Assembly (NCBI GenBank): GCA_031548005.1
Contig: JAVBRK010000003.1
Coordinates: 12,823-76,822, forward strand
Direction of reading: 5' to 3'
Source of the DNA: BNXB01 sp031548005
Lineage (GTDB): Bacteria > Bacteroidota > Bacteroidia > Bacteroidales > Azobacteroidaceae
Length of the DNA stretch: 64,000 bases
In this document: positions 28,027 through 36,677 of the stretch, one piece after another
Position numbering within the stretch: position 1 is the first letter of the stretch
Layout of the letters: every line of letters begins with the position of its first letter
The notes under the pieces: generated by a model
Databases searched by the model: none
Told to the model about the DNA's origin: nothing
The model's input: the letters and a program-made list of their open reading frames with translations, nothing else
Program-made: the position numbers and the translations under genes

Positions 28027-29373
28027 TCATTGCACAGAAGGGGCGAATAATATGGTGAAGGCGGTTCCTTCTTCTTCTTTGGTTTGCAGCTTCAGGTTAG
28101 CCTTATGCAACTTAATAATTTCCCGGGACAGGCTTAATCCGATGCCGCTGCCTGTTTTCTTGGTGCTGAAAAAAGGAATGAATATTTTATCGAGATTGTC
28201 GGGAGAGATTCCGCACCCGTTGTCGGCTACCGTAATGTAAGGGTTTCCTTCGCCGGAAATACCCGAAAATAGCATGATTTGAGGCTCTTGTACCTCTTTT
28301 ACCGCATGAGTGGCGTTGGTAATAAAATTAATCAACACTTGTTCGATCAGGTTCCGATCGATGGATGCGGTCACAGAACGATCGGCTGTTTCCACTTCTA
28401 AAAAAATCCCTTTCTGCTCCAAAGTCGGATTCATCAGATGGTAAATCGATTGCAGCAAGTCGAACAGATTCTCAGGATGTAATTCCGGGGTAATCGTTTT
28501 GCTCAGGTTGCGGTAAGTATCTGCAAAGCGCAACAGTCCTTCACTTCGGCGGTGAATTGTATCCATGGCAAATTCGAAGTCTTCGAAATCCGGGATCAAC
28601 CGGTCTCCCCGTTCCTTTTTGATTTCTTCGATTCTCTTTTTTAGCGTATCGGCTAAAGAAGATACCGGGGCGATGGAGTTCATAATCTCATGAGTCATGA
28701 CATTCAGCAATCCTTTCCACGCCCCTGCTTCCACTTCTTCGAGCGTCGAGCTGATATTATGAAATGCGATCAGTTTATAAGTTTTACCTTCTGTCTGGAA
28801 CCGTGATGCGTTGGTCAGGGTTTTGATATTTTGTTTTCCCGCGTTGATCGTTACTAAGCGATTTGTTCCCAATGGAATGTTGATCAGTTCATCGTATAAT
28901 TTTGTATTCCGGGTCTTCAGCCATTCTACATTTTTAAGATAAGGAATATTGAACATATTTTTCATCGAGTCGTTCATCCAAAGGGTATCTTTTGTTTCTT
29001 CATCGTAGGCGAAGATCCCGGTATCCACCAGTTCCAGCATGCGTGTCAGGTAATATTGCTGAACTTCCCGTTCCCGGATAAGATCGTGGAAAATATTGCT
29101 GATGGTATTAAAATTACGGTAGAAATGGTTTTTCAGCCCTTTCCCCTGCGGATAACGTTTGGAAAAATCCCGGTAACGGACTGCTTCTGAAAAATCGTCC
29201 ACATCCCGGAAAATTTTTAAAATGCTATTCAATGTATGAATGATCAGGGAAATGGTAATGATTAGTAAAATGGTAGCCCATATGTAATTATCCTGCTCAA
29301 AGAGATAGGCCGACAGACCGCCTGATACGACGCTCAGAATGAATAACAGGATGATGTTCAGTTTGTAGTTCAA
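28027..29373 (-). CDS. NtrB-type sensor histidine kinase
   Basis: 448 residues. Two N-terminal membrane helices (about 5-23 and 31-50) with almost no loop between them suggest cytoplasmic or membrane sensing. A PAS-like segment follows (about 105-210). The H-box is THEIMNSIAP with H228; the ATPase domain has NFITNATHAV, VADNGCGIS and KTGSGIGLSLS. Its gene begins 2 bp after the stop of the response-regulator gene; it phosphorylates that regulator. Signal unknown. Confidence 0.93.
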   Translation of the reverse strand: MNYKLNIILLFILSVVSGGLSAYLFEQDNYIWATILLIITISLIIHTLNSILKIFRDVDDFSEAVRYRDFSKRYPQGKGLKNHFYRNFNTISNIFHDLIREREVQQYYLTRMLELVDTGIFAYDEETKDTLWMNDSMKNMFNIPYLKNVEWLKTRNTKLYDELINIPLGTNRLVTINAGKQNIKTLTNASRFQTEGKTYKLIAFHNISSTLEEVEAGAWKGLLNVMTHEIMNSIAPVSSLADTLKKRIEEIKKERGDRLIPDFEDFEFAMDTIHRRSEGLLRFADTYRNLSKTITPELHPENLFDLLQSIYHLMNPTLEQKGIFLEVETADRSVTASIDRNLIEQVLINFITNATHAVKEVQEPQIMLFSGISGEGNPYITVADNGCGISPDNLDKIFIPFFSTKKTGSGIGLSLSREIIKLHKANLKLQTKEEEGTAFTILFAPSVQ

Positions 29374-29375
29374 AA

Positions 29376-30725
29376 TCAGATATCGTATTTGTTTAACCTC
29401 CTGTAAAGCGCTGCCCGGGTTAATCCCAGCTCTTTGGCTGTCCGGGAAATATTCCCATTATGTTTTTCGATGACCTGCTCGATGGTGCTTCGTTCCAGAT
29501 CCTCCAGATTATGCGTTGGAAGGGGGATTTCCGTTTGATTTTTTTCAATAGGAGAAAAAACAATATCATCCGCTTTTAAAGCATCGTTATCGGTCATGAT
29601 AACAGCTCTTTCTATGGCATATTGTAGTTCCCTGACATTGCCCGGATAGGTATGGTCCATCAGCTTTTTCCGGGCCGCTTCTGATAAATGAATACTCCCT
29701 TTCAGATATTTTTTTTCGTACACCCGCAGAAAATGTTCGGCAATAAGGATAATGTCGTTCCCGCGCTGACGTAAGGGAGGAACGGTTATTTCTACAGTAT
29801 TTATTCTGTATATCAGGTCTTTACGGAATTGTTGTTCGTTGGCTAACTCAGAAAAAGAGACATTCGTGGCCGATAAAAGCCGGATATCTACCGGAATCGG
29901 AGTGTTGGTTCCGAGTCTCGTTACCTGCCGGTTTTGTAATACGGTTAATAACTTGGATTGTTGTTGCAGGGAAATATTTCCGATCTCATCTAAGAAGAGG
30001 GTGCCTCCCGACGCCGCTTCGATAAGTCCTACCCGGTCTTCCCGCGCGTCGGTAAATGCTCCTTTCTTGTGCCCGAAAAGCTCGCTCTCGAACAATGTAT
30101 CGGTCAATGCACCTACATCGACCTTGACAAAAGGCTTATTTTTCCTTTGCGACAGGTGGTATATCGATTGGGCGATCAGATCTTTTCCGGTTCCGTTTTC
30201 ACCCAAAATGAGGATATTGGCATCGGTAGGAGCCACTTTCTCGATTTTCCGGAATAGATCCTGCATGATCTCCGATTCTCCGATGATCATTGGTCCGGAT
30301 GGATTTTCGGTTGGTTTCGTTCTTTTTTGCGATGGCCCCTGTTTCTCCAGAACCTCCGAGATAGTCTCAAGCAGAGATTCATTATGCCAGGGTTTGACCA
30401 TAAAATCGGTTGCACCTTCTTTGAGGCACTTAACTGCCAGGTCAATATCGGCATAAGCCGTAATCATGATGATGGCAATTTTCTGATTCCATTCACGTAC
30501 CTGCCTCAACCAGTATAATCCTTCATTGCCCGTGTTTATGGCGCTGTTGAAATTCATGTCCAGCATCAGGATGTCGAAAGAATTCTCAGAGAGGATCCGT
30601 CTTAAGTTTTCAGGCTTGGACTCGGTCAGGATATTGTTCACGTGAGACTTCAGCAGAAAGCGAACAGCAGTCAGAATATCTTTATCATCATCAACAACAA
30701 GGATGTTGGCTTGTTTCAAATTCAT
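29376..30725 (-). CDS. Sigma-54-dependent response regulator (NtrC/AtoC type)
   Basis: 449 residues: receiver domain (phospho-acceptor D56 in LMLDMNF), AAA+ domain with Walker A GENGTGKD and a DEIG Walker B, and a C-terminal Fis-type helix-turn-helix (NISRTAKELGLTRAALYRRL). The sigma-54 contact loop reads GAFTDA rather than GAFTGA, a substitution known in Bacteroidota. It is the first gene of a leftward unit with the kinase and the TonB receptor, and therefore probably regulates sigma-54 promoters, possibly including its own operon. Targets are not visible here. Confidence 0.94.
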   Translation of the reverse strand: MNLKQANILVVDDDKDILTAVRFLLKSHVNNILTESKPENLRRILSENSFDILMLDMNFNSAINTGNEGLYWLRQVREWNQKIAIIMITAYADIDLAVKCLKEGATDFMVKPWHNESLLETISEVLEKQGPSQKRTKPTENPSGPMIIGESEIMQDLFRKIEKVAPTDANILILGENGTGKDLIAQSIYHLSQRKNKPFVKVDVGALTDTLFESELFGHKKGAFTDAREDRVGLIEAASGGTLFLDEIGNISLQQQSKLLTVLQNRQVTRLGTNTPIPVDIRLLSATNVSFSELANEQQFRKDLIYRINTVEITVPPLRQRGNDIILIAEHFLRVYEKKYLKGSIHLSEAARKKLMDHTYPGNVRELQYAIERAVIMTDNDALKADDIVFSPIEKNQTEIPLPTHNLEDLERSTIEQVIEKHNGNISRTAKELGLTRAALYRRLNKYDI

Positions 30726-30748
30726 GGATTATCTTTTCAAAAGTTAGA

Positions 30749-30786
30749 CAAAAGTAAGGAATAAAATGAGAATTTTATTACCTTTG
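30749..30786. promoter_or_regulatory. Divergent -7 boxes for the response regulator (minus) and ileS (plus)
   Basis: On the minus strand TACTTTTG (plus-strand 30749-30756) lies 24 bp before the regulator ATG. On the plus strand TACCTTTG (30779-30786) lies 52 bp before the ileS ATG. Both fit TAnnTTTG; clear -33 elements are not seen. Confidence 0.5.
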
Positions 30787-30838
30787 TGCCTGTTTTTTTT
30801 GAAACACAATCATTTATTAAATAGATTTTTAGTATCAT

Positions 30839-33800
30839 ATGAGCAAAAAGTTCACCGAGTACAACCAGCTTAACCTATCGGATATAAACAAAGAAGTGTT
30901 GAAGCAATGGGACGAAAACGATATTTTCAGAAAAAGCCTGGAAATCAGGGAAGGATCGCCCTCTTTCGTTTTTTATGAAGGACCGCCTTCTGCAAACGGA
31001 ATGCCGGGTATTCACCACGTCATCGCCCGTTCCATTACAGATATCTACTGCCGTTATAAAACGATGAAAGGTTTTCTGGTGAATCGTAAGGCCGGTTGGG
31101 ATACCCACGGTCTTCCGGTGGAGCTCAGTGTCGAAAAATCCTTAGGCATAACCAAAGAAGATATCGGTAAAAAGATATCGGTCGAAAGATACAATGCCGC
31201 CTGCCGGGAAGATGTTATGAAATACACCCGTGAATGGGAAGACCTGACCCGCAGAATGGGGTACTGGGTAGACATGAACGATCCCTATATTACCTACGAT
31301 AACCGTTACATTGAAACGCTCTGGTGGTTGCTCAAAGAACTGTACAAAAAGAAACTGCTTTATAAAGGATATACGATTCAACCGTATTCCCCGGCTGCAG
31401 GAACAGGGTTGAGTACGCACGAACTGAATCAACCCGGGTGTTACCGCGATGTAAAGGATACCACCTGCACCGCTCAGTTTAGAATATTGAATCCGAAACC
31501 GGAGATGGAAAAGTTCGGGGAGGCGTTTTTCCTGGCCTGGACTACTACTCCGTGGACTTTGCCTTCGAATACGGCTCTGTGTGTGGGGCCTGGTATCGAT
31601 TATGTTGCCGTGCAGTCGTTCAATCCTTATACGGGCAAACCGATTACAGCCGTGATAGCCAAGGATCTGGTGTTCTCCCACTTCAATGAAAAAGCGGTGG
31701 AACTGAACCTGGACGATTATAAACCCGGAGACAAGCTGATCCCGTTCAAAATCGTGGCTTCCTGGAAAGGGGCCGAACTGGCCGGGATGGAATACGAGCA
31801 ACTGATCCCCTGGGTCAACCCCGGTAAAGGTGCATTCCGGGTGATAACCGGAGACTTCGTGACTACGGAAGACGGTACCGGTATCGTTCATATTGCTCCG
31901 ACTTTCGGCGCAGATGATGATCGTGTTGCTAAAGCAAACAATGTTCCGCCGTTGATGATGATCGATAAAGATGTAGTGCGTCGCCCGATGGTCGATCTGA
32001 CCGGAAAATTCTTTGCTCTGGAAGATCTTGATCCGGATTTCCTGAAATCGCGGATGAACGTGCCTTTATACAGCGAGTTCGCCGGAAGGTATGTCAAAAA
32101 TTCATACGACAATCAATTGACCGAAAACGATCCGACATTGGATGTCGATCTTTGTGTGATGCTGAAACAGCAAAACCGGGCATTCAAGATTGAAAAATAT
32201 ACCCACAGTTACCCTCATTGCTGGAGAACAGATAAACCGGTGCTTTATTATCCGCTCGATAGCTGGTTTAGCCGTACAACCGCCTGTCGTGAGCGCATGA
32301 TGGAATTGAACGATACGATCACCTGGAAGCCTCAATCGACCGGTACAGGTCGTTTCGGTAAGTGGCTGGAGAATCTGCAGGATTGGAATCTGAGCCGCAG
32401 TCGCTACTGGGGCACGCCTCTGCCTATCTGGCGTACGGAAGACGGCCAGGAGGAAAAGTGTATCGGTTCGGTCGAAGAGTTAATGAAGGAAATTGATAAG
32501 TCGGTCAAAATGGGAATTATGGATAAGAATCCGTTTCCTGATTTCAAACCGGGAGAGTTTTCCGCCGCCAATTATGCTGTGGAGAATATCGATCTTCACC
32601 GCCCGTTTGTAGACCAGATTGTTTTGGTTTCCGACAGTGGAAAGCCGATGAAGCGGGAGTCCGACCTGATCGATGTTTGGTTCGACTCCGGGGCCATGCC
32701 TTATGCCCAAATTCACTACCCTTTCGAAAATAAAGAAGTTTTTGACGGAAGAACTGTCTATCCTGCCGATTTCATTGCCGAAGGAGTCGATCAGACACGG
32801 GGTTGGTTCTTTACGCTCCATGCCATCGCTACAATGATATTCGACAGCGTTTCGTTCAAGGCGGTCGTTTCCAACGGACTGGTACTGGATAAAAATGGAA
32901 ATAAAATGTCGAAACGGCTCGGTAATGCTGTCGATCCGTTCGAAACAATCGAAAAATACGGATCTGATCCTTTACGCTGGTATATGATTACCAACGCTTC
33001 GCCCTGGGATAACCTGAAGTTTGATATCGAGGGGGTCGAAGAAGCCCGTCGGAAATTTTTCGGAACATTGTATAACACATATTCTTTTTTTGCGTTGTAT
33101 GCCAATGTCGACGGTTTTGAATTTAAGGAGAAGGAAATCCCTTATAATGAGCGTCCTGAAATCGACCGTTGGATACTTTCTCTGCTGAACTCATTGGTAA
33201 AAGAAGTGGATGAGTTTTACGAAACTTACGAACCCACACGTGCCGGCCGCGCCATCAACGATTTTGTAAACGACCACCTGAGTAACTGGTATGTCCGTCT
33301 TAACCGGAAACGGTTCTGGGGTGGAAAAATGGATGAGGATAAGCTCTCAGCTTATCAGACGCTTTATACCTGTCTGGAAACGATTGCCCTGCTGATGGCT
33401 CCGATAGCGCCGTTTTATGCCGATAAACTGTATATCGACCTGGTTCGTGTGACTGGCAGGGATGCGGTAGCCTCTGTTCATCTGGTCGATTTTCCAAAAG
33501 TCAATGGCCTGCTGATCGATAACGATCTGGAAGAGCGGATGAAAATCGCTCAGGATATTTCATCCATGGTATTGGCTTTGCGTCGGAAAGTAAATATTAA
33601 GGTGCGTCAACCACTCTCGTCCATGATGATCCCGGTCATGGACGCATATCAGAAAGAAGCCATCGAGGCGATACAGCACTTGATTCTGAATGAAGTGAAT
33701 GTCAAGGAGATTAAATATATCGACGATTCGACCGGAATCCTGGTGAAGAAAATCAAACCTGATTTTAAAAAACTGGGTCCCCGCTATGGAAAAATTATGA

Positions 33801-34261
33801 AAGACCTGGCTGCTGCTGTTGTCGGTTTGCCCCAGGAGTCGATTTCCCGGCTGGAGAAAGAAGGAAAAATAAATATTCCTGTCGCCGGACAAGAGGCTGA
33901 GCTATTACTCGATGATGTGGAAATTATATCGGAAGATATTCCCGGATGGTTGGTTGCGAATGAAGGAAAACTGACAGTAGCTCTGGATATTACGGTTACT
34001 GATGCCTTACATCGGGAAGGTTTGGCACGGGAATTGGTTAATCGTATTCAGAATATCCGTAAAGCAAATGGTTTTGAGATTGTAGATAAAATAAACGTTG
34101 TAGTTCAGTCGGATGAGCGTATTTCCGCTGCAGTAGCCGAATTTAAAAACTATATCTCAAACCAAGTGCTTGCCAATGATGTTATATTAGGTAATTTAAT
34201 AGAAGGTACAGAGTTGGATTTTGATGAATTCAAATTATTGGTCAAGATCGAAAAAGTATAA
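30839..34261 (+). CDS. ileS: Isoleucyl-tRNA synthetase
   Basis: 1140 residues, longer than the ~940 of E. coli IleS. Class I signatures: the HIGH-equivalent GIHH at 57-60 in PPSANGMPGIHHV, and KMSKR at 689-693. The editing domain lies between them (TTPWTLPSNTAL, GTGIVHIAPTFGADD). The C-terminus is a long anticodon-binding region with no obvious zinc-finger cysteines, as in the eukaryote-like IleS form common in Bacteroidota. It is the first gene of a rightward block leading to lspA. Confidence 0.97.
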   Translation: MSKKFTEYNQLNLSDINKEVLKQWDENDIFRKSLEIREGSPSFVFYEGPPSANGMPGIHHVIARSITDIYCRYKTMKGFLVNRKAGWDTHGLPVELSVEKSLGITKEDIGKKISVERYNAACREDVMKYTREWEDLTRRMGYWVDMNDPYITYDNRYIETLWWLLKELYKKKLLYKGYTIQPYSPAAGTGLSTHELNQPGCYRDVKDTTCTAQFRILNPKPEMEKFGEAFFLAWTTTPWTLPSNTALCVGPGIDYVAVQSFNPYTGKPITAVIAKDLVFSHFNEKAVELNLDDYKPGDKLIPFKIVASWKGAELAGMEYEQLIPWVNPGKGAFRVITGDFVTTEDGTGIVHIAPTFGADDDRVAKANNVPPLMMIDKDVVRRPMVDLTGKFFALEDLDPDFLKSRMNVPLYSEFAGRYVKNSYDNQLTENDPTLDVDLCVMLKQQNRAFKIEKYTHSYPHCWRTDKPVLYYPLDSWFSRTTACRERMMELNDTITWKPQSTGTGRFGKWLENLQDWNLSRSRYWGTPLPIWRTEDGQEEKCIGSVEELMKEIDKSVKMGIMDKNPFPDFKPGEFSAANYAVENIDLHRPFVDQIVLVSDSGKPMKRESDLIDVWFDSGAMPYAQIHYPFENKEVFDGRTVYPADFIAEGVDQTRGWFFTLHAIATMIFDSVSFKAVVSNGLVLDKNGNKMSKRLGNAVDPFETIEKYGSDPLRWYMITNASPWDNLKFDIEGVEEARRKFFGTLYNTYSFFALYANVDGFEFKEKEIPYNERPEIDRWILSLLNSLVKEVDEFYETYEPTRAGRAINDFVNDHLSNWYVRLNRKRFWGGKMDEDKLSAYQTLYTCLETIALLMAPIAPFYADKLYIDLVRVTGRDAVASVHLVDFPKVNGLLIDNDLEERMKIAQDISSMVLALRRKVNIKVRQPLSSMMIPVMDAYQKEAIEAIQHLILNEVNVKEIKYIDDSTGILVKKIKPDFKKLGPRYGKIMKDLAAAVVGLPQESISRLEKEGKINIPVAGQEAELLLDDVEIISEDIPGWLVANEGKLTVALDITVTDALHREGLARELVNRIQNIRKANGFEIVDKINVVVQSDERISAAVAEFKNYISNQVLANDVILGNLIEGTELDFDEFKLLVKIEKV

Positions 34262-34266
34262 TAATG

Positions 34267-34297
34267 TTTGTAGATTAGAATAAAAATACTACTTTTG
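34267..34297 (+). promoter_or_regulatory. Promoter of the DksA-like gene
   Basis: TTTG at 34267-34270, a 19-bp spacer and TACTTTTG at 34290-34297 are a near-ideal fit. A strong Shine-Dalgarno-like AAGGAGGAA lies at 34331-34339, unusual for Bacteroidota, where such sites are often weak. Confidence 0.72.
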
Positions 34298-34343
34298 AAT
34301 AGTTATTCAGTTCTAATGAATAAAAATTATAAGGAGGAATACC

Positions 34344-34721
34344 ATGAGCGAAAAGACGAAATATTCAGATGCCGAATTGGAAGAATTCCGGGCGATTATA
34401 ATGGAGAAGTTAGATTCTGCAAGACGGGATTATGATTTGTTGAAGGCTACAATCATGAACTCCGATGGAAATGATGTAACCGATACATCTCCTACTTTCA
34501 AAGTTTTGGAAGAAGGTGCTGCTACGCTATCGAAAGAAGAAGCGGGTCGTTTGGCTCAACGGCAGATGAAGTTTATTCAAAGCCTGCAAGCGGCTTTGGT
34601 ACGCATCGAAAATAAAACTTACGGAGTTTGCCGTGAGACCGGCAAACTGATCCCGAAAGAAAGACTGCGGGCCGTACCACATGCAACTTTAAGTATTGAA
34701 GCTAAAATGGGCCAGAAGTAA
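34344..34721 (+). CDS. TraR/DksA family protein with degenerate zinc finger
   Basis: 125 residues. A helical hairpin (about 10-90) is followed by the DksA-type C-terminal element (YGVCRETGKLIPKERLRAVP). DksA proteins insert into the RNA polymerase secondary channel and, with ppGpp, reset rRNA and stress transcription. Of the four zinc-binding cysteines only C96 remains; the others align with T99, S117 and A120, so zinc is probably not bound. Such cysteine-poor DksA forms are known. It is followed immediately by lspA. Confidence 0.88.
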   Translation: MSEKTKYSDAELEEFRAIIMEKLDSARRDYDLLKATIMNSDGNDVTDTSPTFKVLEEGAATLSKEEAGRLAQRQMKFIQSLQAALVRIENKTYGVCRETGKLIPKERLRAVPHATLSIEAKMGQK

Positions 34722-35348
34722 ATGAGGGTTTCCAAGAGTTTTCTGACTATTGTTGTTGTGTTATTGGTATTGACGGTCGATCAGTTTTTGAAAATCTGGA
34801 TTAAGACCCACCTGGCGCTATACGATGAGATCCGTATTGCCGGATGGTTTATCATCCGATTTGTGGAAAATCCCGGTATGGCGATGGGGATCGAGGTCAT
34901 GGGAAAATTCTTCTTGTCCCTGTTCCGGATCATGGCTTCATTTGCAATTATTTATTACTTATATCTCCTGATAAAAAGAAATTTTAATCTTGGGTACATC
35001 CTCTGTATTGCTTTGATTTTTGCCGGAGCTGTCGGAAATATTATTGATTGTATTTTTTATGGGGTTATGTTCAGCGAAAGTACTCCCTCGCAGGTTGCTG
35101 TGATGTTCCCTCCAGGAGGAGGGTACGAGACCTGGCTGCATGGAAAGGTGGTGGATATGTTTTATTTTCCACTTTTTGAAACTCACTGGCCCTCCTGGAT
35201 GCCGGGAGTGGGAGGGGAACCTTTCGTTTTCTTCAGCTATATTTTCAATGTTGCAGATGCTTCTATTAGTGTAGGCATTGCTATTTTATTTTTGTTTTAT
35301 AGAAAAACTTTTTCTCAAAGCTTTGAAAAAAAGACAATTGAGCCTTGA
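34722..35348 (+). CDS. lspA: Lipoprotein signal peptidase II
   Basis: 208 residues, longer than the ~160 of E. coli because of an extracytoplasmic insertion (about 120-165, rich in Pro/Gly/Trp), which is common in Bacteroidota. Four transmembrane helices. Catalytic aspartates are D109 in GNIID and D179 in NVADAS; VDQ and the FVENPGMAMG segment are conserved. It cleaves prolipoprotein signal peptides after lipidation. The ATG directly follows the DksA-like stop, and the downstream lipoprotein gene overlaps its 3' end. Confidence 0.95.
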   Translation: MRVSKSFLTIVVVLLVLTVDQFLKIWIKTHLALYDEIRIAGWFIIRFVENPGMAMGIEVMGKFFLSLFRIMASFAIIYYLYLLIKRNFNLGYILCIALIFAGAVGNIIDCIFYGVMFSESTPSQVAVMFPPGGGYETWLHGKVVDMFYFPLFETHWPSWMPGVGGEPFVFFSYIFNVADASISVGIAILFLFYRKTFSQSFEKKTIEP

Positions 35349-36075
35349 TCGTTTTGTAGCCGGCTTGCTTTTACTGTTCTTATTGCCCGCATGCTCCGAC
35401 CGACCTTCCTGGGTGTTGACAGACGCTAAGATGGCCGATGTTCTCTACGATCTGAATCTGGCAGAAGCAGAGATTGAAAATAATTACCTCATTTTTCAAA
35501 ATGATTCGGGAAACAGAAAGGAATTACTGAATTCCGTATTTCGGAAACATAAAATAACCGAACAGCAATTCGATACTTCCTTGGTTTGGTATAACGCCCA
35601 TTTAGATCAGTTTCTCAAGATCACAGACCAGGTCTCCAAACGTTATTCCGATCTATCAGAAAAACTACAAAAGCAATTGGATGAAGAAACCAGGCTGGCA
35701 ACAGAACAGGGCCGTGTGAATATCTGGAGAGGGCCGTGTTCTTATGTTCTACTACCGGCATCCAGATTACAAAATACCATTTCTTTCGAGTTGGACTCCA
35801 TTTCCTGGGAGAGGGGGGATCGTCTGGAACTATCGTTTGAAGTTCTGGGTTGCCGTCCGAACACGAAGTCCGAAGTCTTGTTCTATACTGCTTGTGCGGA
35901 TACGACGATTCTTACCCGGTCGTATATTGAAAAAAACGGTCTGTTTCATTTGAATAGTATGCCACAGGGCATGAAAGATGTAAAGCGGATTTACGGCTCG
36001 ATTCACCTCCCGGAATCTGTTCTGGAAGCTGAAATTGTAGTTTACAACTTTGCAATTTTTCAACGTAAAGAATAG
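35323..36075 (+). CDS. DUF4296 domain lipoprotein
   Basis: About 250 residues if started at TTG 35323, which gives KKRQ, a hydrophobic run and a lipobox ending LLPAC; the frame stays open upstream to another TTG at 35278, and no suitable ATG exists. The first ~110 residues after the lipobox (MADVLYDLNLAEAEI, KHKITEQQFDTSLVWY) match DUF4296, a helical family of unknown function restricted to Bacteroidota. The C-terminal half is a beta-rich extension. The gene begins inside the lspA 3' end, so the lipoprotein and its own processing enzyme are translationally linked. Confidence 0.82.
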   Translation: MKKRQLSLDRFVAGLLLLFLLPACSDRPSWVLTDAKMADVLYDLNLAEAEIENNYLIFQNDSGNRKELLNSVFRKHKITEQQFDTSLVWYNAHLDQFLKITDQVSKRYSDLSEKLQKQLDEETRLATEQGRVNIWRGPCSYVLLPASRLQNTISFELDSISWERGDRLELSFEVLGCRPNTKSEVLFYTACADTTILTRSYIEKNGLFHLNSMPQGMKDVKRIYGSIHLPESVLEAEIVVYNFAIFQRKE

Positions 36076-36150
36076 AATTTAGAACGAATCGATAGAAATA
36101 TGGTTTGGGCTATAGTTATTACTGAATGGGAGGGGCAGTAGGATAAAATA

Positions 36151-36187
36151 AAAATCCCGGAAGAGAAAATTCTTCCAGGATTTTTTT
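36151..36187. terminator. Bidirectional intrinsic terminator between convergent genes
   Basis: An inverted repeat, AAAATCC-c-GGAAGA with TCTTCC-a-GGATTTT around a 6-nt loop, is followed by a T run on the plus strand and preceded by an A run. It lies between the DUF4296 gene and the convergent rplS and could serve both. Confidence 0.8.
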
Positions 36188-36210
36188 ATTTGAGGCTTTA
36201 ATTGGGATAA

Positions 36211-36558
36211 TTAAACTCGTTTTTCTTTGATACGTGCTTTTTTACCGGTCAGTTTACGCAAATAGTACAACTTAGCACGGCGTACTTTTCCGACTTTGTT
36301 AACAGCAATACTGTCGATAAAAGGAGAATCAAGCGGAAAGATCCGTTCAACACCAATGCTTTCAGACATTTTACGAACAGTAAATCGTTTCTTATCGCCG
36401 TGTCCGGCAATTTTGATCACTACACCACGATACTGCTGAATACGTTCCTTATTGCCTTCTTTGATTCGGTAGGCTACTGTTACAGTATCTCCACTTTTGA
36501 ATGCAGGATGTTCCTTCTTTGTTGAGAACGCTTCTTCTGCAATTTTAATTAAATCCAT
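36211..36558 (-). CDS. rplS: 50S ribosomal protein L19
   Basis: 115 residues, the usual bL19 length. HPAFKSGDTVTVAYRI, IQQYRGVVIKI and GVERIFPLDSPFIDSI are diagnostic, and the C-terminus is basic (KARIKEK). Transcribed from its own promoter just downstream of pnp, with an 80-nt leader that can fold. Confidence 0.97.
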   Translation of the reverse strand: MDLIKIAEEAFSTKKEHPAFKSGDTVTVAYRIKEGNKERIQQYRGVVIKIAGHGDKKRFTVRKMSESIGVERIFPLDSPFIDSIAVNKVGKVRRAKLYYLRKLTGKKARIKEKRV

Positions 36559-36640
36559 TGTTTATTAAGCTTTTAATTGTATTATTCGAAATCGCAATAT
36601 ACACGAGCAACTCACTTTTCCCGTCAGAGATTGCGTAAAG
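36559..36640 (-). promoter_or_regulatory. rplS 5' leader with closing stem (candidate autoregulatory leader)
   Basis: From the predicted start near 36640, the leader contains CGCAAT and a matching ATTGCG about 33 nt apart that can close a structured region, with an internal GAG-TTG-CTC hairpin. Ribosomal-protein genes are often autoregulated through such leaders. This is a candidate only. Confidence 0.35.
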
Positions 36641-36646
36641 CGGATG

Positions 36647-36677
36647 CAAAGTTACAAATAAATTTTAATTATCCAAA
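36647..36677 (-). promoter_or_regulatory. Promoter of rplS
   Basis: On the minus strand, TTTG (plus-strand 36674-36677) and TAACTTTG (36647-36654) are separated by 19 bp. The -33 element abuts the pnp stop codon, so rplS is uncoupled from pnp. Confidence 0.7.

Noticed and set aside
29839..30456. 205-codon plus-strand frame inside the response regulator
   Set aside because: Opposite the AAA+ domain with all regulator motifs intact; a composition artefact.
31142..31891. 249-codon minus-strand frame inside ileS
   Set aside because: Antisense to conserved editing-domain sequence; no start context, no family resemblance.
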